The translations under genes were made by a program, and so were the position numbers. This document shows positions 1 to 12,215 of a stretch of 64,000 bases of DNA, in pieces. The stretch's first letter is position 1, and the number at the start of each line of letters is the position of its first letter. The notes beneath the pieces were generated by a model. It was not told the origin of the DNA. It saw only the letters and a list, made by a program, of their open reading frames with translations, and did no database searches. The stretch comes from Bugula neritina (Eukaryota > Bryozoa > Gymnolaemata > Cheilostomatida > Bugulidae), in contig OZ037766.1 in assembly GCA_964035545.1 (NCBI GenBank), positions 31,937,773-32,001,772 of the forward strand. Reading direction: 5' to 3'.

Positions 1-813
1 CAGCAGCAGTTCTTTCTATGCTGTCAAGCTGTATACTTTATACCTTACAATAATAAACATCACGATACATTATTCCAATGGTCTCATCTTAATTATTACC
101 CACGCAAACGTACAACAAACAAGAAACATTACAGGTTTGGATTGTCACATAGAAATGGGTTGACTCTTTGTTCATAAAGTCACATCCAAAATTATGAAAT
201 TACATGCTATCACTACATTTTTAAATGTCTGAATAGAATTTCGCCCAGTTAGATTAACTGAAAAGCCACAGGTTCCGGTAGTTTATTTGTAGGAAGTTTT
301 CTCCTCTCGAACACCTCCAAATCTCAGCCCTTATTAATACTGTTGTCATCTCACAATGTAAACAAACATGATCAATATTGACTCTGTTTTAACTTTACAT
401 TTACTCTGCTTTGAATTTTGCCAGATATTTGTTTATTTAGCAGTAAAACTGAAGAGTTGCATAAGTTTTGAATTTAAAAAAATAATAATGAAATAAACGC
501 TGCTTGAATAGTTACATAATGCATATAAGTTAAAGCTAACCAATTTTCAAAATAAAAATAGCCATCAATTTGAATGAAAACAAACAGAAAGGAAATGACA
601 TACAATAAACACTTTCAAGAGTTCAAGTGTAATTTAGTTCTTTAGAAACTGTAAACTTTAAAACTATTTCTCTAGAGGATTAAAACATTTCAGGCACCTG
701 CCGAATTGCCTGACTATGTACAGCAAGTGATGTTACCAAACTTGTGCTTGTCTATTTGCTTCTACACTTTGGTATGATTGTGTGTTTTCAACTCTGAACT
801 CTGTGGTTTATAG
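1..813. other. Non-coding stretch upstream of exon 814-994
   Basis: A+T-rich sequence with no open reading frame of coding character on either strand. It ends in an acceptor at 812-813 that feeds the first recognisable exon of the plus-strand kinase-like gene. It is therefore most likely the 3' part of an intron of that gene, whose upstream exons lie outside the window. No repeat or RNA gene was recognised in it. Confidence 0.55.
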
Positions 814-1793
814 ATTAAAAGATTTATTGACGTTGGTACAGGCCAGATGGCTATACAGGATGAGATTGAAAGATACAGTGATAAATATCCTGTGATTATA
901 AGCATAATTTCTAAAATGCTGAGCTACCATGCAGCCTCTCGGCCAGAGTGTGACGAGATTCTAAGAAAACTTAACAACTCTATCAGCCCAAATTGTAAGT
1001 CGTTACCTTTTAGCTAGACTACTTCTATACAACATAAATGTTGATCTTAGTGGTTTCAATTACACCACTTACTTTATCTGCAATTTGAAATATATTAATT
1101 GAATGTTTTCATCATTTCGTCAACAAATTATTCACTTTATAAGACTTCAGAAGATGCAGTTTTTCGAGTATTTGAAGGATTTTCTAGTACAACTCATTTG
1201 CTAGTTTAACATTCAACTCTATTTCTTGTTAAAAGTCAGGAGTACTGAAGATGATCTACGCTGTGAGACGTCAACCTCTGACCCCAATGTGGCTCTCCTT
1301 CTACAGTCAAATTCTCAGGCTAGCACATCTTCCAGCACCCTATGCTATCTTGCAGCTGGTAATGAAGAGGTTTCTCCTTATTGTGAAGGTAACACATTTT
1401 TTACCCATATAACTTTCATGGAATTTAAGGGAAAGGTTTTTCCATACATTTCACATTTTCGATGGCGTATCACACAAAAAATAATATTGAATTTTAATTG
1501 CTACATGCTTCGGCATATCTTTCAAGTTTAGCTGTCAAGCAGCTGTACTCCAGAGTTAGTCATAAGACTGCATGGATATATCACGGTTGTTTCTATATTT
1601 AGTACTATTCAACCATTTAGGTGCTGTTACCGCAACTGGGGATAGCATTGTCCAGCCATTGCTTTCAACACCGTCACAGACCGGTGAGCAGGGTGAGGTG
1701 GTTGAGGCGGAGGTGCCCGAGTCTGAGTTCCAGACTCTGCCCAATGACATGATCAGACCAGCTGATGACAATGATGAGGATGAGGGTTTCTGA
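814..1793 (+). CDS. 3' end of a protein-kinase-like gene (partial, three exons)
   Basis: Three exons join in frame: 814-994 (ends AAT T|GTAAGT), 1236-1388 (acceptor TTAAAAG, donor G|GTAACA) and 1621-1793 (acceptor CCATTTAG, stop TGA 1791-1793). The phases at both junctions agree (1/1, 1/1). The first exon encodes MLSYHAASRPECDEIL, which resembles subdomain XI of a protein kinase (helix H/I with the invariant Arg in a xRPxxxEIL context). The rest is Ser/Thr-rich, then rich in Glu, and ends in an acidic DDNDEDEGF tail. The catalytic core (HRD, DFG) would lie upstream of the window, so the kinase family cannot be named and activity cannot be judged. An AATAAA at 2118-2123 could be the polyadenylation signal. 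Exon assignment is moderately sure; the kinase call rests on one short motif. Confidence 0.55.
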
Positions 1794-1811
1794 TAGTTGG
1801 CAGTAAAGTAG

Positions 1812-2086
1812 CACATTGTACATTGTACACACTACACTGTACACACTACACTGTACACACTACACTACACTGTACACACTACACTGTACACTGTACACAC
1901 CACACTGTACACACTACACTGTACACACTACACTGTACACACTACACTGCACACACACATTACACTGTACACACTACACTGCAGGCACTACACTACACAC
2001 ACTACATGGTACACACTACACTGTACATTACACACTAGAGGCACTACACACTACAGTAACTACACTATAGGCACTACACTGTACGA
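1812..2086. repeat. Minisatellite, ACACTACACTGT-type unit
   Basis: About 275 bp of imperfect tandem copies of a 12-15 base unit containing ACTACACTGTACAC, starting within 20 bases of the stop codon of the kinase-like gene. It would therefore lie in that gene's 3' UTR. The open frames through it on the plus strand are by-products of the repeat. Confidence 0.9.
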
Positions 2087-3046
2087 GCAGTGCTAAATTC
2101 TACATATCTGATAAAACAATAAATAAGACAGGAAATTTAGTACTATTATACTATAGTTTCTATATTCATGTGTTTGATTATGAGTATATCTCACATGTAT
2201 CCTGCATGGCAAATTGAAGTGATAGTCAACCAATGCATCTCTCCTTCACCAACTCTTTTATAGCCTTGTGTTTGTTTTTCCGAATTTATACACTTTCTAA
2301 CAAGTTCTATATTTTACTGAGTATAACAATCAAAATAGTTGTTCTATATTATCTATTTCTATATTATTTATCTGTAAAAGCATGCTCTTTACAAGTTTTG
2401 AATTTAATTTATATGACTTTTGTACCAAATCTGTTTGCAGAAAACATTTCATGCTTCATTTTCTGACTTGCTTCTTTCTTGGTAAAAAACAGTTTCCTCT
2501 GAATGTTTCGTGTGAATACAACTTACAAAATAAATTGTTATTATTTGTTTTACTTCTGAGGTAAAAGCTGACCTATATATGCACTGAACTTATGGGCAAC
2601 TCTAAATGTTGTGCAAGTGGCCATAAAATACTTTCACTGAATTTTTATGTCATGCACTCTCATGTCAAATTGTAAGAAACATTGTATTACTGAAATTAGC
2701 GAGATGAACATAAATGGATTTTCAGCTTGCTCTCTAAGATTGCTAGTTCTAGATGGAGTTGCTACATTACTATAAGAGTCTTTATATATATGTATTGTGA
2801 TATGTACTTGATGAATAAATCATAAAAATTACACCATAAGAGAATTCAAACAATGGCTGAGTTCGCCTTAATTCAGAATGAATGAAAAGCATAGAGTAAC
2901 TTGGCAGATCTCTGTATATACATAAGAACATAGTTCAAGTGTCAACTGCAGGGTGTAAATATCCCATCATATTATGTTGATGCCAGAAGTAAACTAAATG
3001 ACCAGAAAGCTAACTGGCTCATTCACAGTCTAGTTCACAGTCTAGT
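2087..3046. other. Intergenic region between two convergent 3' ends
   Basis: A+T-rich sequence between the stop of the plus-strand kinase-like gene and the stop of the minus-strand MRPL38 gene. It holds AATAAA hexamers on the plus strand at 2118-2123 and 2814-2819, suitable as polyadenylation signals for the first gene. Near 3029-3050 a short block (cagtctagttca) is repeated. No coding exon was recognised. Confidence 0.6.
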
Positions 3047-5342
3047 TCACGAGTCACCAGAGTAAATATACTTATATTTGCCAGTTTTCTTAACTTTGTG
3101 GATGGCATTTTTCTGCATCCAAGTGGGCGGTAGCTGATCATGGTAGACTCCAGGTTTGGTTGGTTTGGCCAGAGGGTATGGAAGTTGCTGGGATTCTAAG
3201 GGTGAATATGGAGAAATCTCGGAGAGGTGCTCCTTAATAACTTCCTCAGCTACTTCCTTTTTGTCTCTATATTTGTCCAGATAACTACAAAAGAATGAAA
3301 ACTGCAGAAAATCTTTCCTAAAAAGTATTTAAGGAAAAATTGGCAAATAAAGGTGGCCAGGAGTAGAGTGAAGACAATTTCCTAATGTATTTAGCACTTG
3401 GGCAGTTCTACAGGGCCTGCTTAGGCTTACAGGCAATGCTTAGGCCGGCAAATGAATCTTCAACAATGTTGACCTCTGAACTAGCAGCCATATTGAAAAC
3501 AAATATGTATTCTACTCACCTCTGGAAAGGTTGCTTTGGGGCGTGCTTAGTTTGCGTCTTGCGTATGATAGGTGGATAATCATAAGCGTAAGCTGGTTCA
3601 GGCATATCTGAATGAGAAATGCATTCATAATTAGTGACTTCACATAGTCAACAGTAGAATATTCACAACTGGCACACTCTCAACTCGTGGGTCACCACTT
3701 TTTTATAAACAAACATTAAAAATCCAAAATATAAAATTGCACAAGTAACTATAAAACTATAAAATTGCACTAATAACAGCAAGTAACATCAACAGCGAAT
3801 TTTCAACAGTTGAATCTACTGGCTGTTTTGTGCGAGAAATGATTGGCATTAACATGTTCTAAGTGCTGCAATTAGAAAAAATATAATAACAGTGAAAGAA
3901 GTAATAGTGAGACTATTATTAATAGCAGCAGCAGCAGCAGTAGCAGTATTAGTTGTATTAATACTTAATAGTAGCAGCAGGTACCTAAGACATGGTGGAA
4001 AATGTGTTTAACCGTTGGGTCCCATTCACTTTGGAAGAATCGAACATCAACAGGGACCACACTGCTTTGGTCTAACTGAGAATAAAAGTTGGAAAATGAG
4101 AACTCTCTGGATGCCAAATCACCTTCAACAATGTCCTAAAATAGAATAACTGCTTGTAATCACACTATGCTACAGTTTGAGTTATCAAAATAAAGTTTTA
4201 CAAATAAATTTCAGGCCTCTAATTTTTTAAGATTGCAACCCAAACAACCAATGGGACATCTTTTATCTACGACAATGACTCATTCATCCCATGTCTACTC
4301 ATGAAACACATATTTAGAGGATTTTTGGTAAAATGAAATAATAAATAAAATATTTACAAATATAAGACTAGAATATATTTTACCGGAAAGAGTGATAGTG
4401 AAATTTTTGATTTGTGCTCAAGCAAAACAAAAACATATCGATGAAACCCAGTTCCACGCAGAGGAATAGCTTGCAAATAACTGCAATCCTCACCACTTGG
4501 CAGTCCTTCATCAGAAGTCATGTTTGCTTCAAAAGAAAAATGATTGAAATAGTAAAATTTGCTCATTAGGCTTAGCTACTAATAAAAATTAGGAAACATA
4601 CAAATAAAATATAATAATATATAACTATCATACCACAAAACCAATGAAGATATTCCCCATCAGCATTTTGCAGATGCCCATCAAGATTTACTAGAAGTAA
4701 AGTATAGTAATTCTCTGACTTTCCCTCAAAACCAACTGACGGCGCCTTCGAGGTAAGTTCAGGGTGAACTTTATTTCCACGAAAAACGGGAAGCACTTCA
4801 TTTGAATCTAAATCAAATGCTATTCGTAAGTTAACTGATGAATCTGGATAAAATACCACGTTGTTAACGGGGACATTTAATAAATCAGACAACACGCCAT
4901 AGTGGTTTAGCACTTCGGATGCTTGGACTGGATCACTTTCCAGCATGTATGTGTCGTTAACACCAGTCAAGTCGATCGGCTTCAAACCAGCTTGATCAAA
5001 GCGACTAAGTAGTAATGAATTACTAAAACGCTGCGCTCTAGTAGTGTGTTTACGAAGTCGTTCTTTATTTAAGCTATGGCCTTGCTGGTCTTCAATTGGA
5101 AGCCCATCTCTTACTTTAGGAAGACCATCACCAAAAGTTATGCTAGCAGTATGAGTATCTGGAGATGATTTTTCTAATTTAGAAAGTTTTTCTTGTAAAC
5201 TTTCTGTAATAAATAAACGTTCAAATTCATACTCCGGATCTGTACGCAAACTTCGTTTCACATTGAAACATACAGGAACGTTTGGAGTGAAAAATGTATT
5301 TAATGAAAGCTTTTTACAAGCATTTCGACAAAGGGCAGCCAT
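3047..5342 (-). CDS. MRPL38: Mitochondrial large ribosomal subunit protein L38 (mL38)
   Basis: Minus-strand gene of five exons: 5342-4634, 4526-4384, 4135-3985, 3607-3520 and 3284-3047 (stop TGA 3049-3047). All junctions are GT-AG and phases agree; 1,329 nt give 442 aa, somewhat longer than the roughly 380 aa of the human protein. The N-terminus (MAALCRNACKKLSLN) is basic and lacks acidic residues, as expected of a mitochondrial presequence. The middle carries the PEBP fold: NLDGHLQNADGEYLHW across the end of exon 1, then RGTGFHRYVFVLLEH in exon 2, both matching the signature segments of mL38. Exon 3 reads FFQSEWDPTVKHIFHHVL and exon 4 starts DMPEPAYAYDYPP, again family-typical. mL38 is a structural protein of the mitoribosome central protuberance. 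The ATG at 5342 is the first Met of the long first exon. The gene is tail-to-tail with the kinase-like gene and head-to-head with the cadherin gene. Confidence 0.93.
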
Positions 5343-5700
5343 TATATCTAAAACCAGATATCCTAACTTGAGAAAACAACAATTTTCTCGCTAATCTATA
5401 GGCCACTTCAGTACTTTAAATCTCTGTTTTGCAAAACCGGTCTGTGTCACGGCCACTTAGCAAAACAGTTTTCTTTTAGAGTTATCTACTCATAAAAATG
5501 CTAATTTGTTTTATTGGCCCATCGTACACGTTTTGTCACAGTGTGGCCCAATGATAAAAAATAGGCGTGGTGTTAAGTCAATAGCACGTGGCGATCTTTA
5601 AATCAAGCGGGGAGTTGGATAGTTCGACTTCGTGCTTTTCATTCATTTCTAACATTCAATCATCTCTGTAAATGTAAGTGTAAAAAGGCGACGAAGATTG
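5343..5700. promoter_or_regulatory. Possible divergent promoter and candidate non-coding first exon
   Basis: This stretch lies just upstream of the MRPL38 start codon and faces the cadherin gene. It contains ATTGG/CCAAT-type boxes (attggccca at 5512-5520, cccaatga at 5546-5553) and a CACGTG E-box within 5585-5592. On the plus strand, sequence around 5600-5673 is followed by a strong donor (AAT|GTAAGTG, GT at 5674-5675) with no coding potential before it. It could be the non-coding first exon of the cadherin gene, with the next exon starting at 12138. This is inference from position and a single splice site. Confidence 0.3.
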
Positions 5701-8700
5701 GAGATATATCAATTATTATCTTATGCTGACTACTAGTACTGGCAGGCATTAGAATTGTAGCTATTTTACATACTTACGGATAATTTAAATCTATTACAAC
5801 AAAGTGAAACCAGGTAAATAGAATTAAAAAATACTAATTATTATTAATATTATGTCATTTTGATTTTGAATACCTTTGAAATTGAAGATATCGAACACTC
5901 AAGACGAGGAACACATATCATCTTGATCTTTATCTTATGCCTATGGTTAATATTACCTACTATTGTTATACTTATACGAGTTCCTCGTTTATTCTACAGT
6001 GTCAGTGTGCAATTTACTTAACTTCGTCTACAGATTAACTCACAAAACACAAACAGTTATTGTTAACGTTCAACTCTTAACAATAAGTGGATGTTCTGTT
6101 AATTCTTCAATGTATGTTTGTTCTGGTGACTCTAAATTTAATGGTTCTTGGCAAGACACTACCGGGGAAGATGATGAGCTAGTGAGCAGCAGACGTAGTG
6201 GTTATTAAGTTTAACGTTTAGCGTTCTCACTCTTGTGATTTCATCATTACATTGTCATTAATGATCAAATACTATGGCAAGTGTTAAGTATTGTTCAACA
6301 TTTAGTTTGGTTTTACTCATCAGCTAGAAACTTCAAGTTATTTATTAATATTATAACGGGTTACACTTACTGTCGTTTGTACACAAACTGCTGACCATTT
6401 CGTACACAAAATAAATAATAAATTGACCACTGGAAATCTCCTTGAATGATACTAGTTTACTTATTTCTTACAACCTATGTCACCAATGGATCAATGTTGT
6501 ATATTAATCTATTAGTATAAAACATGAAGGCATGAAAAGTGCGAGTATTGTATGACTCACACATCAAATAATAAATAAATACCAAACATATGTATTTTGG
6601 TTAATTTATATTAATGTGTACGACCTGAAAAAGTGTGTACTACGAAATGACCTGCACCCTATTATAACTTATAGCTGTAAATTAAAGTTTAATTTATATT
6701 AACGTTGCGATTGCTACACTGACCGTGTTAGTATTAACTTTCAATTTATTTTAATAGTATTCATAAAATGCTAGTTTAATAATGTTTTGTTTTAGTGTTC
6801 GGTTTTGTTACGATAAATTATGCATTATATGTGAATTAACGCAATGGTTTAAAAATAGATTAATTGTAAAAAGTAAACATAATTTTAGATATACTATTAC
6901 ATATATGCATCAGATCTAATATATCTGTACATGTGAGACATGTAGGTACTAAAACTGTACTGTGGTTGAGTTAAATACATCAAAGTGAATACTTGAACCT
7001 CATTGTCATAAACTAAAGATCATTTTAAATATTTTCTTTAATTAGGAAAATTACCAAAAGAATTCAAAACAACACTTGTAGGATAAGTTGCTTGTTATAC
7101 TTCCTTTTAAATTCCTCTGTAAGTTCAGTCTTTGTTTACTCTCTCCACTTTGCACATTGCTTTACCTATACTACCAATTTTTTGGGCTTGCTAGGATAGT
7201 AGTTAATGGAATGAGGATTATAGTCTTATTGCTGTTTCTCATCTTTTGTCACTTTACAACACCAGCAAGTTGAATAGCAACAGGCTTTGCTACTAATTGT
7301 AGAAACTATCTGTAGAAAATTGAATAAATTCACAGTCATAGCTCAAATGGTTACAGATGTTTTACTTGGTTTAAGTTTGGTATCAATTATATTTATTTGA
7401 CTTTACTAGTTGACACTGTAGTAGAGGAATAGAGTTAGGACACAGTTTGTATCTATTATTTATACTCTGCCAGTCCTGCTACTGCTCTGCCATTGTTCTA
7501 TTAATGTTGGATCACTTTGGAACTTTGGAACACTTTGTTACTTGTAACTTGCCACTGAGTGCCATAGATTTTTAAAGGTGATGATGTTAAAGTATTTTTA
7601 ATAATAGTTTTAGTTGGAACTGTGTTATCATTTTTTTTTGTTTTCAAACTGCACCATTGTCAACTAAATTGCCCATCCCCTACCTGCTCAGCCCCCCCCC
7701 CACTGGGCAATCCTTGTTCTCTGATTGGCCCAATTCAGGGTTCATATCAGCACCATTGTCTTCTGTTACTCATCATTGGCTTTATCTTCTCGTATAGATC
7801 TATTACCAGTTCATTGATATGGTTTTATTATGTATTTGCACTTCCGATAACCTATCAATTGCTCATTTAGCCATAGTTGAGGTTGGTGGCAGTTGTATTA
7901 GTCCAGTTCTACTCATTGTTGTCTTTCATATCACAGTCGCCCCTCAAGGAATGTTTTAATTGATTCCCATCCCCAAAGATGCCATGTTTGTTTGCTCAGT
8001 CAACTCTGCAATAGATTTCTGTTGTTCTTGAGTACTGAAAAGTTGTTTCTCACTTGGCTATATGCTTATTATAACTTGAGGGACCTTTTCTGTAAAACTT
8101 TTATACTCAGATAAAGTGTGGGTTCTACAACATTTAATTTGTAAGCTTGTTTTAAATTAATTTTTGTTTACACTTTAATTAATTACCAATCAACAAATAC
8201 TTGGCAGCTGAGTATATATGAAACTCATTGATTTACTCATTCGTCAGACCCTCAGTTTAATGAATTACTAACAACTTACTTTACAAAGGTGTCTCCCCTA
8301 CCAAGCTACTTGGTTAAGCCAACCCTAAGTTAATTTAGTTTCATTTCACCAAGCATCAAACTCAATAGGGTTCTTCCATCTTTCAGTAGATATTTGCTAA
8401 ATGGGATTTGTCGAGATTTATGTAACAAATTGTTTGTAGTACCTATTGTAAGTTTCATTAAAGAATAAAATGAGCAAGTTGAACCACCAAAATGGTGGTT
8501 TAACTATTTCCTAATATAAGCAGTATTTGCTGCTGTGTTTAGGCTGCTTATAATTTTCATTAATAAGTTGTCCGAGGTTTTAACTGTGGATTGTACAGAC
8601 GTTAATATCTCCTATCTTCAACCAACTAAAATATCAAACTGTGATGATTAATAAAACCAGACTGAGCAGTTCGCACACCCAGTGCACTGTACGCTCTAAG

Positions 8701-11700
8701 GCCTGTACTGTCCGCCGTAGGCCTGTGCAGTTTCGACTTGCCCATACTTGTTGTCCCAAGTTAATCCTTTGCACTTTGAATGAAGGAGTAATTCAATTTC
8801 ACTGAGAATATAAATTGAATACAAAATATTGAGCCGAGTTAGAAAATAGTTTATTAACTGTGGCTTGTTGAGAGAGGCTTCAGTATTACTCATATCCCAA
8901 TGGGAACTTGTTTGCTCTTGGAATTAAGTAAATACACAATTATTTAGCAAATCAATGAAAAGCATAGCAAGGCATTCAAGCATTTGATTACCTCTATGCA
9001 TTTGAATTCAATGCTTGCAATGCTAGTCCAAAATGTTAAACTAGTCTAATGTTTGTGTGGATATGACTTTTCTCTAGCACTTTGCTGTTATATAAATAAC
9101 TTATGAAATTGCAAATTATTTTCGTTTTCTTTTTTTAAATCGTTTTTTATAACTAAAAATTGTAATGCAATTGTACAAGCTTAATCTGTATCCAGTATTT
9201 CATTTGGTGGACATTTTTTTTATAAAAACTGTCGGCCAGAGCTAACATTGAAATAATCTAGTACTTTGTCTGAATAAGGATATGGTTTGGGCTGCTACTC
9301 TGAATCCCCCTTACTAAATGTATGGTTCTGCATGGAACACTGACTATTTCTAACATTTATCAAATTCTTTTGGGGGATAAACTGTGACTTGCCAAGTAGT
9401 CGCCTTTAAGCAGTCATTCAAACTCTGACAATGGAGTGTTAAGTGGAGGAATGAGGTGGGATTTGGAGAGTATTCTAATAAACTACACACACTTTACTGA
9501 AGAAAACTTCATTTCCTTTTGTAAAACTTGTTGGCATTTCAAACTCCGTAGTCATTGCTTCATTTCTTTCCAAGGAATTTCCAGAGTTTAATTGATTCTC
9601 AACTTTCCAAGACATTCATACAAGTAGGCTGAAGGTAATAAGGAGCTACCTGATATAGCGAATACTAGTGCTTAGTTTCCTTGTGTTTAGTAGGAGATTA
9701 GGAGCTACTGGACTGGGCTTGCTGCCCCCCCCCCTCCAAGTGCTTGGTGTTACTAAGCCTAGCAGTCATTCTTGTTGGAATCTTTTGTGCTTAATGGTGG
9801 CTGTGTTTGCTTTAAATGACTGCCTTTGTAAGGCGTACAGTTTCGGGTGTGGATATTGAAGAAACCTGATACGGGGCTGTTGAAAACACTTGAATGGCTA
9901 CTTGCATTTAAGAGCTGATGAAAGGAAGTGAAATGGAGTTTTAATTTTAGACCTACTCTAGTAGTCTATTGTGTATGCAGCAGGTACAGCTTGTAATGCT
10001 GATGAATACCTACTTCACTTCCTGACGTGTCCCTGTGCTATGTGCTGTCCCTGTGCTATGTGCTGTCCCTGTGCTATGTGCGTAAATATCTAGCAGTTTA
10101 GGTAATAAGAACGACTCTACAGACAGGACTAAATAAGGAGTTATATTTTAATGCAAAGGTTGAGAAAGTTAGAATTTTCCTTTCGAAAAGTTTGCTGTTG
10201 CTTGACAAGCTTGCAGCTTCACAATCTACTGGCCAAGTTGAGTTTCAACTCCATTCTAACAACTCAACAGCTCAGAGTTGGTAGTTATTATCATTTAACT
10301 AAATGATAGATTGATAAAAGTTTGTTTACACTGTGATTGGATATATGGGTCATTGCGTGAATGTAGATAGGGGAATTAAGAAAGTATTTGTGACAATATA
10401 TTGCCTTTCTGATTCACACTCCCATCTCACTCTGATAAGGTGACTAGTCTACCACTACTTCATCACTCTACTAATTCTCTCTCAGTTCTCACACAGTGAC
10501 AGAATAGTTAGGTTAGTGTCTTCCCTCCCTAAGTTCAAGTGTTGGCTACTTAATTGCGACTTGGTGGGGTTGCTAATAACCTTTTAGCCACAACGAATAA
10601 TTTATGAAAACAACCATAAAGGTTTGTGGCTTTTTCAACACGAATATCTAATAAACCACAGCTGTATTTCGGAAGAAGTTTTGTTGAAACAATAGCTTGT
10701 GATAAACCAGTCTCGTTACATGCTCAGTCTAGTGTGTTCTTTCATTGACAAAATAGATTTTCTGTAGCAATTTATTGACTGAGTAGCTAGAGTTTATTAA
10801 GCAGGATGTCCATTACATAGCTGAATAGACTCTATTGTGTTACACTGCATTATTCACTTCACTCGTTGTCTTTTACTCTCCTTTTTCTGCTTTTCATCTC
10901 AAAGAGCTTGTTGATGGATTCCAGCAGCTGATGAAATGGATACTTTGTTATTTTAACTGCTTGTACAATGTAACATTCTGCCTTGCTGTAACATGCTGCC
11001 TTGCTGCCTGCTAGTCTATTGAACTGTCAAGCTGCCTTGTGTTAGGTAATCAGTTTATTCTAGAACTGATTTCACAATCTTGTGTGGTTGGGAATTTAGT
11101 GCAAAGATGTCAGGATTTGGGGCTACCTTCTTATGAAAATAAAGTGTAGCCTGAGAGTCTCGAGTTGTCACAAGACTGACCCAAGATGTCTTCAGATTGC
11201 TGTGTAGTAGCTGCAGGTTGATACCTATCAGAGATTAGTTACCAAGTAATGGTCACGCTATGACAATTATTTGACTGATTGTACAGTTACCAGTTACCAG
11301 TCTTGCGTAGTACCTGTAGAGTCATCTTTATCATATACACTTTTGGTGTTAATGGCTGACTGCCTTTAACGACTTAGCAAATATTTATCAGTAAATATTT
11401 TAAATGCAATAAGGACGATACCGTGCTCTCTCCATATCTCACAAATCTATTTCCATAGGTCACCAAGAAGGGTTAGGCCCCCGTTTTGTGGCTTAAGCAT
11501 GTGTGTATAGAACAGATTCATGGGTTGAATGTGGTAATCTAATATGGAACGAATTGAGGTTTGGAGGACCCACAGCTTAGTGAGATGTAGAGAGAGCACT
11601 GTATTTTGGCCATCTCAAATTCCTAAACAGCTTATTTATTTCGACAACAATATAGATCAACTTTTCCACCTTACGTTCCTCTTCTGCAACTAATACCTCT

Positions 11701-12137
11701 TTGTTCAGAGATCTTATATCTCCAGTCAGTCTCCAGACTCAGCTCTCAGAACTGGTTTAATTGAACCTAATAACAATTAAAGCAATGATAATTATTTTTA
11801 ATTTCTAACTTCTGAGTCATGTGGTGGTATAATAAATCCAGATTTAAATTCTTCTCCCTGTTTAACAAGTTAAAATATTCATGAATGGCTATACCTGCCA
11901 TAAGCCTCCAGATATTTTATTTAATGTATTTTTTCTGCATAATTATCTTTCAATTTAGGCATTTTCCTAAGAATTGAAATGATATATTTATGATTGTCAT
12001 TTCAGTTCATTAGACAAGATTAAAGCCTACAGTTTGGCCAATTCTCTGTGTGAATGTTATAATTCCCCGTTGCCATGGAGACGAACATGCTCTAGCAGTC
12101 CCAGCACATTCCTATTTATCTTATTTGACTGTTTCAG
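5701..12137 (+). other. Long region without recognised genes (putative first intron of the FAT-like gene)
   Basis: About 6.4 kb of A+T-rich sequence with frequent stops in all frames. Homopolymer C runs occur near 7691 and 9727. A threefold repeat of an 18-base unit (ccctgtgctatgtgctgt) occupies about 10028-10081. Short open frames here (for example 7622-7870 and 9668-9859) show no domain, splice support or codon bias. The region ends in a good polypyrimidine tract and acceptor (TTTGACTGTTTCAG, AG at 12136-12137). Confidence 0.5.
10028..10081. repeat. Short tandem repeat, three 18-bp copies
   Basis: Three head-to-tail copies of ccctgtgctatgtgctgt, the last one truncated. It lies alone in the non-coding region. 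Confidence 0.85.
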
Positions 12138-12215
12138 GTACACCTGCTGGCATTTCTTTGTTCACGTGGAGAGGGATGGGGATCTCCATTTTGATGGTAA
12201 ATCTTTCTGTCTAAA
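12138..12215 (+). other. 5' leader segment with a 12-codon upstream ORF
   Basis: This 78-base segment lies between the acceptor at 12136-12137 and the cadherin start codon. It contains an upstream ATG at 12176 in a purine-rich context (gaggg ATG G) that opens a 12-codon frame ending in TAA at 12212-12214, one base before the main ATG at 12216. Such a spacing is suited to termination-reinitiation control. Whether the acceptor receives a 5' UTR exon or a trans-spliced leader cannot be decided here. Confidence 0.5.
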
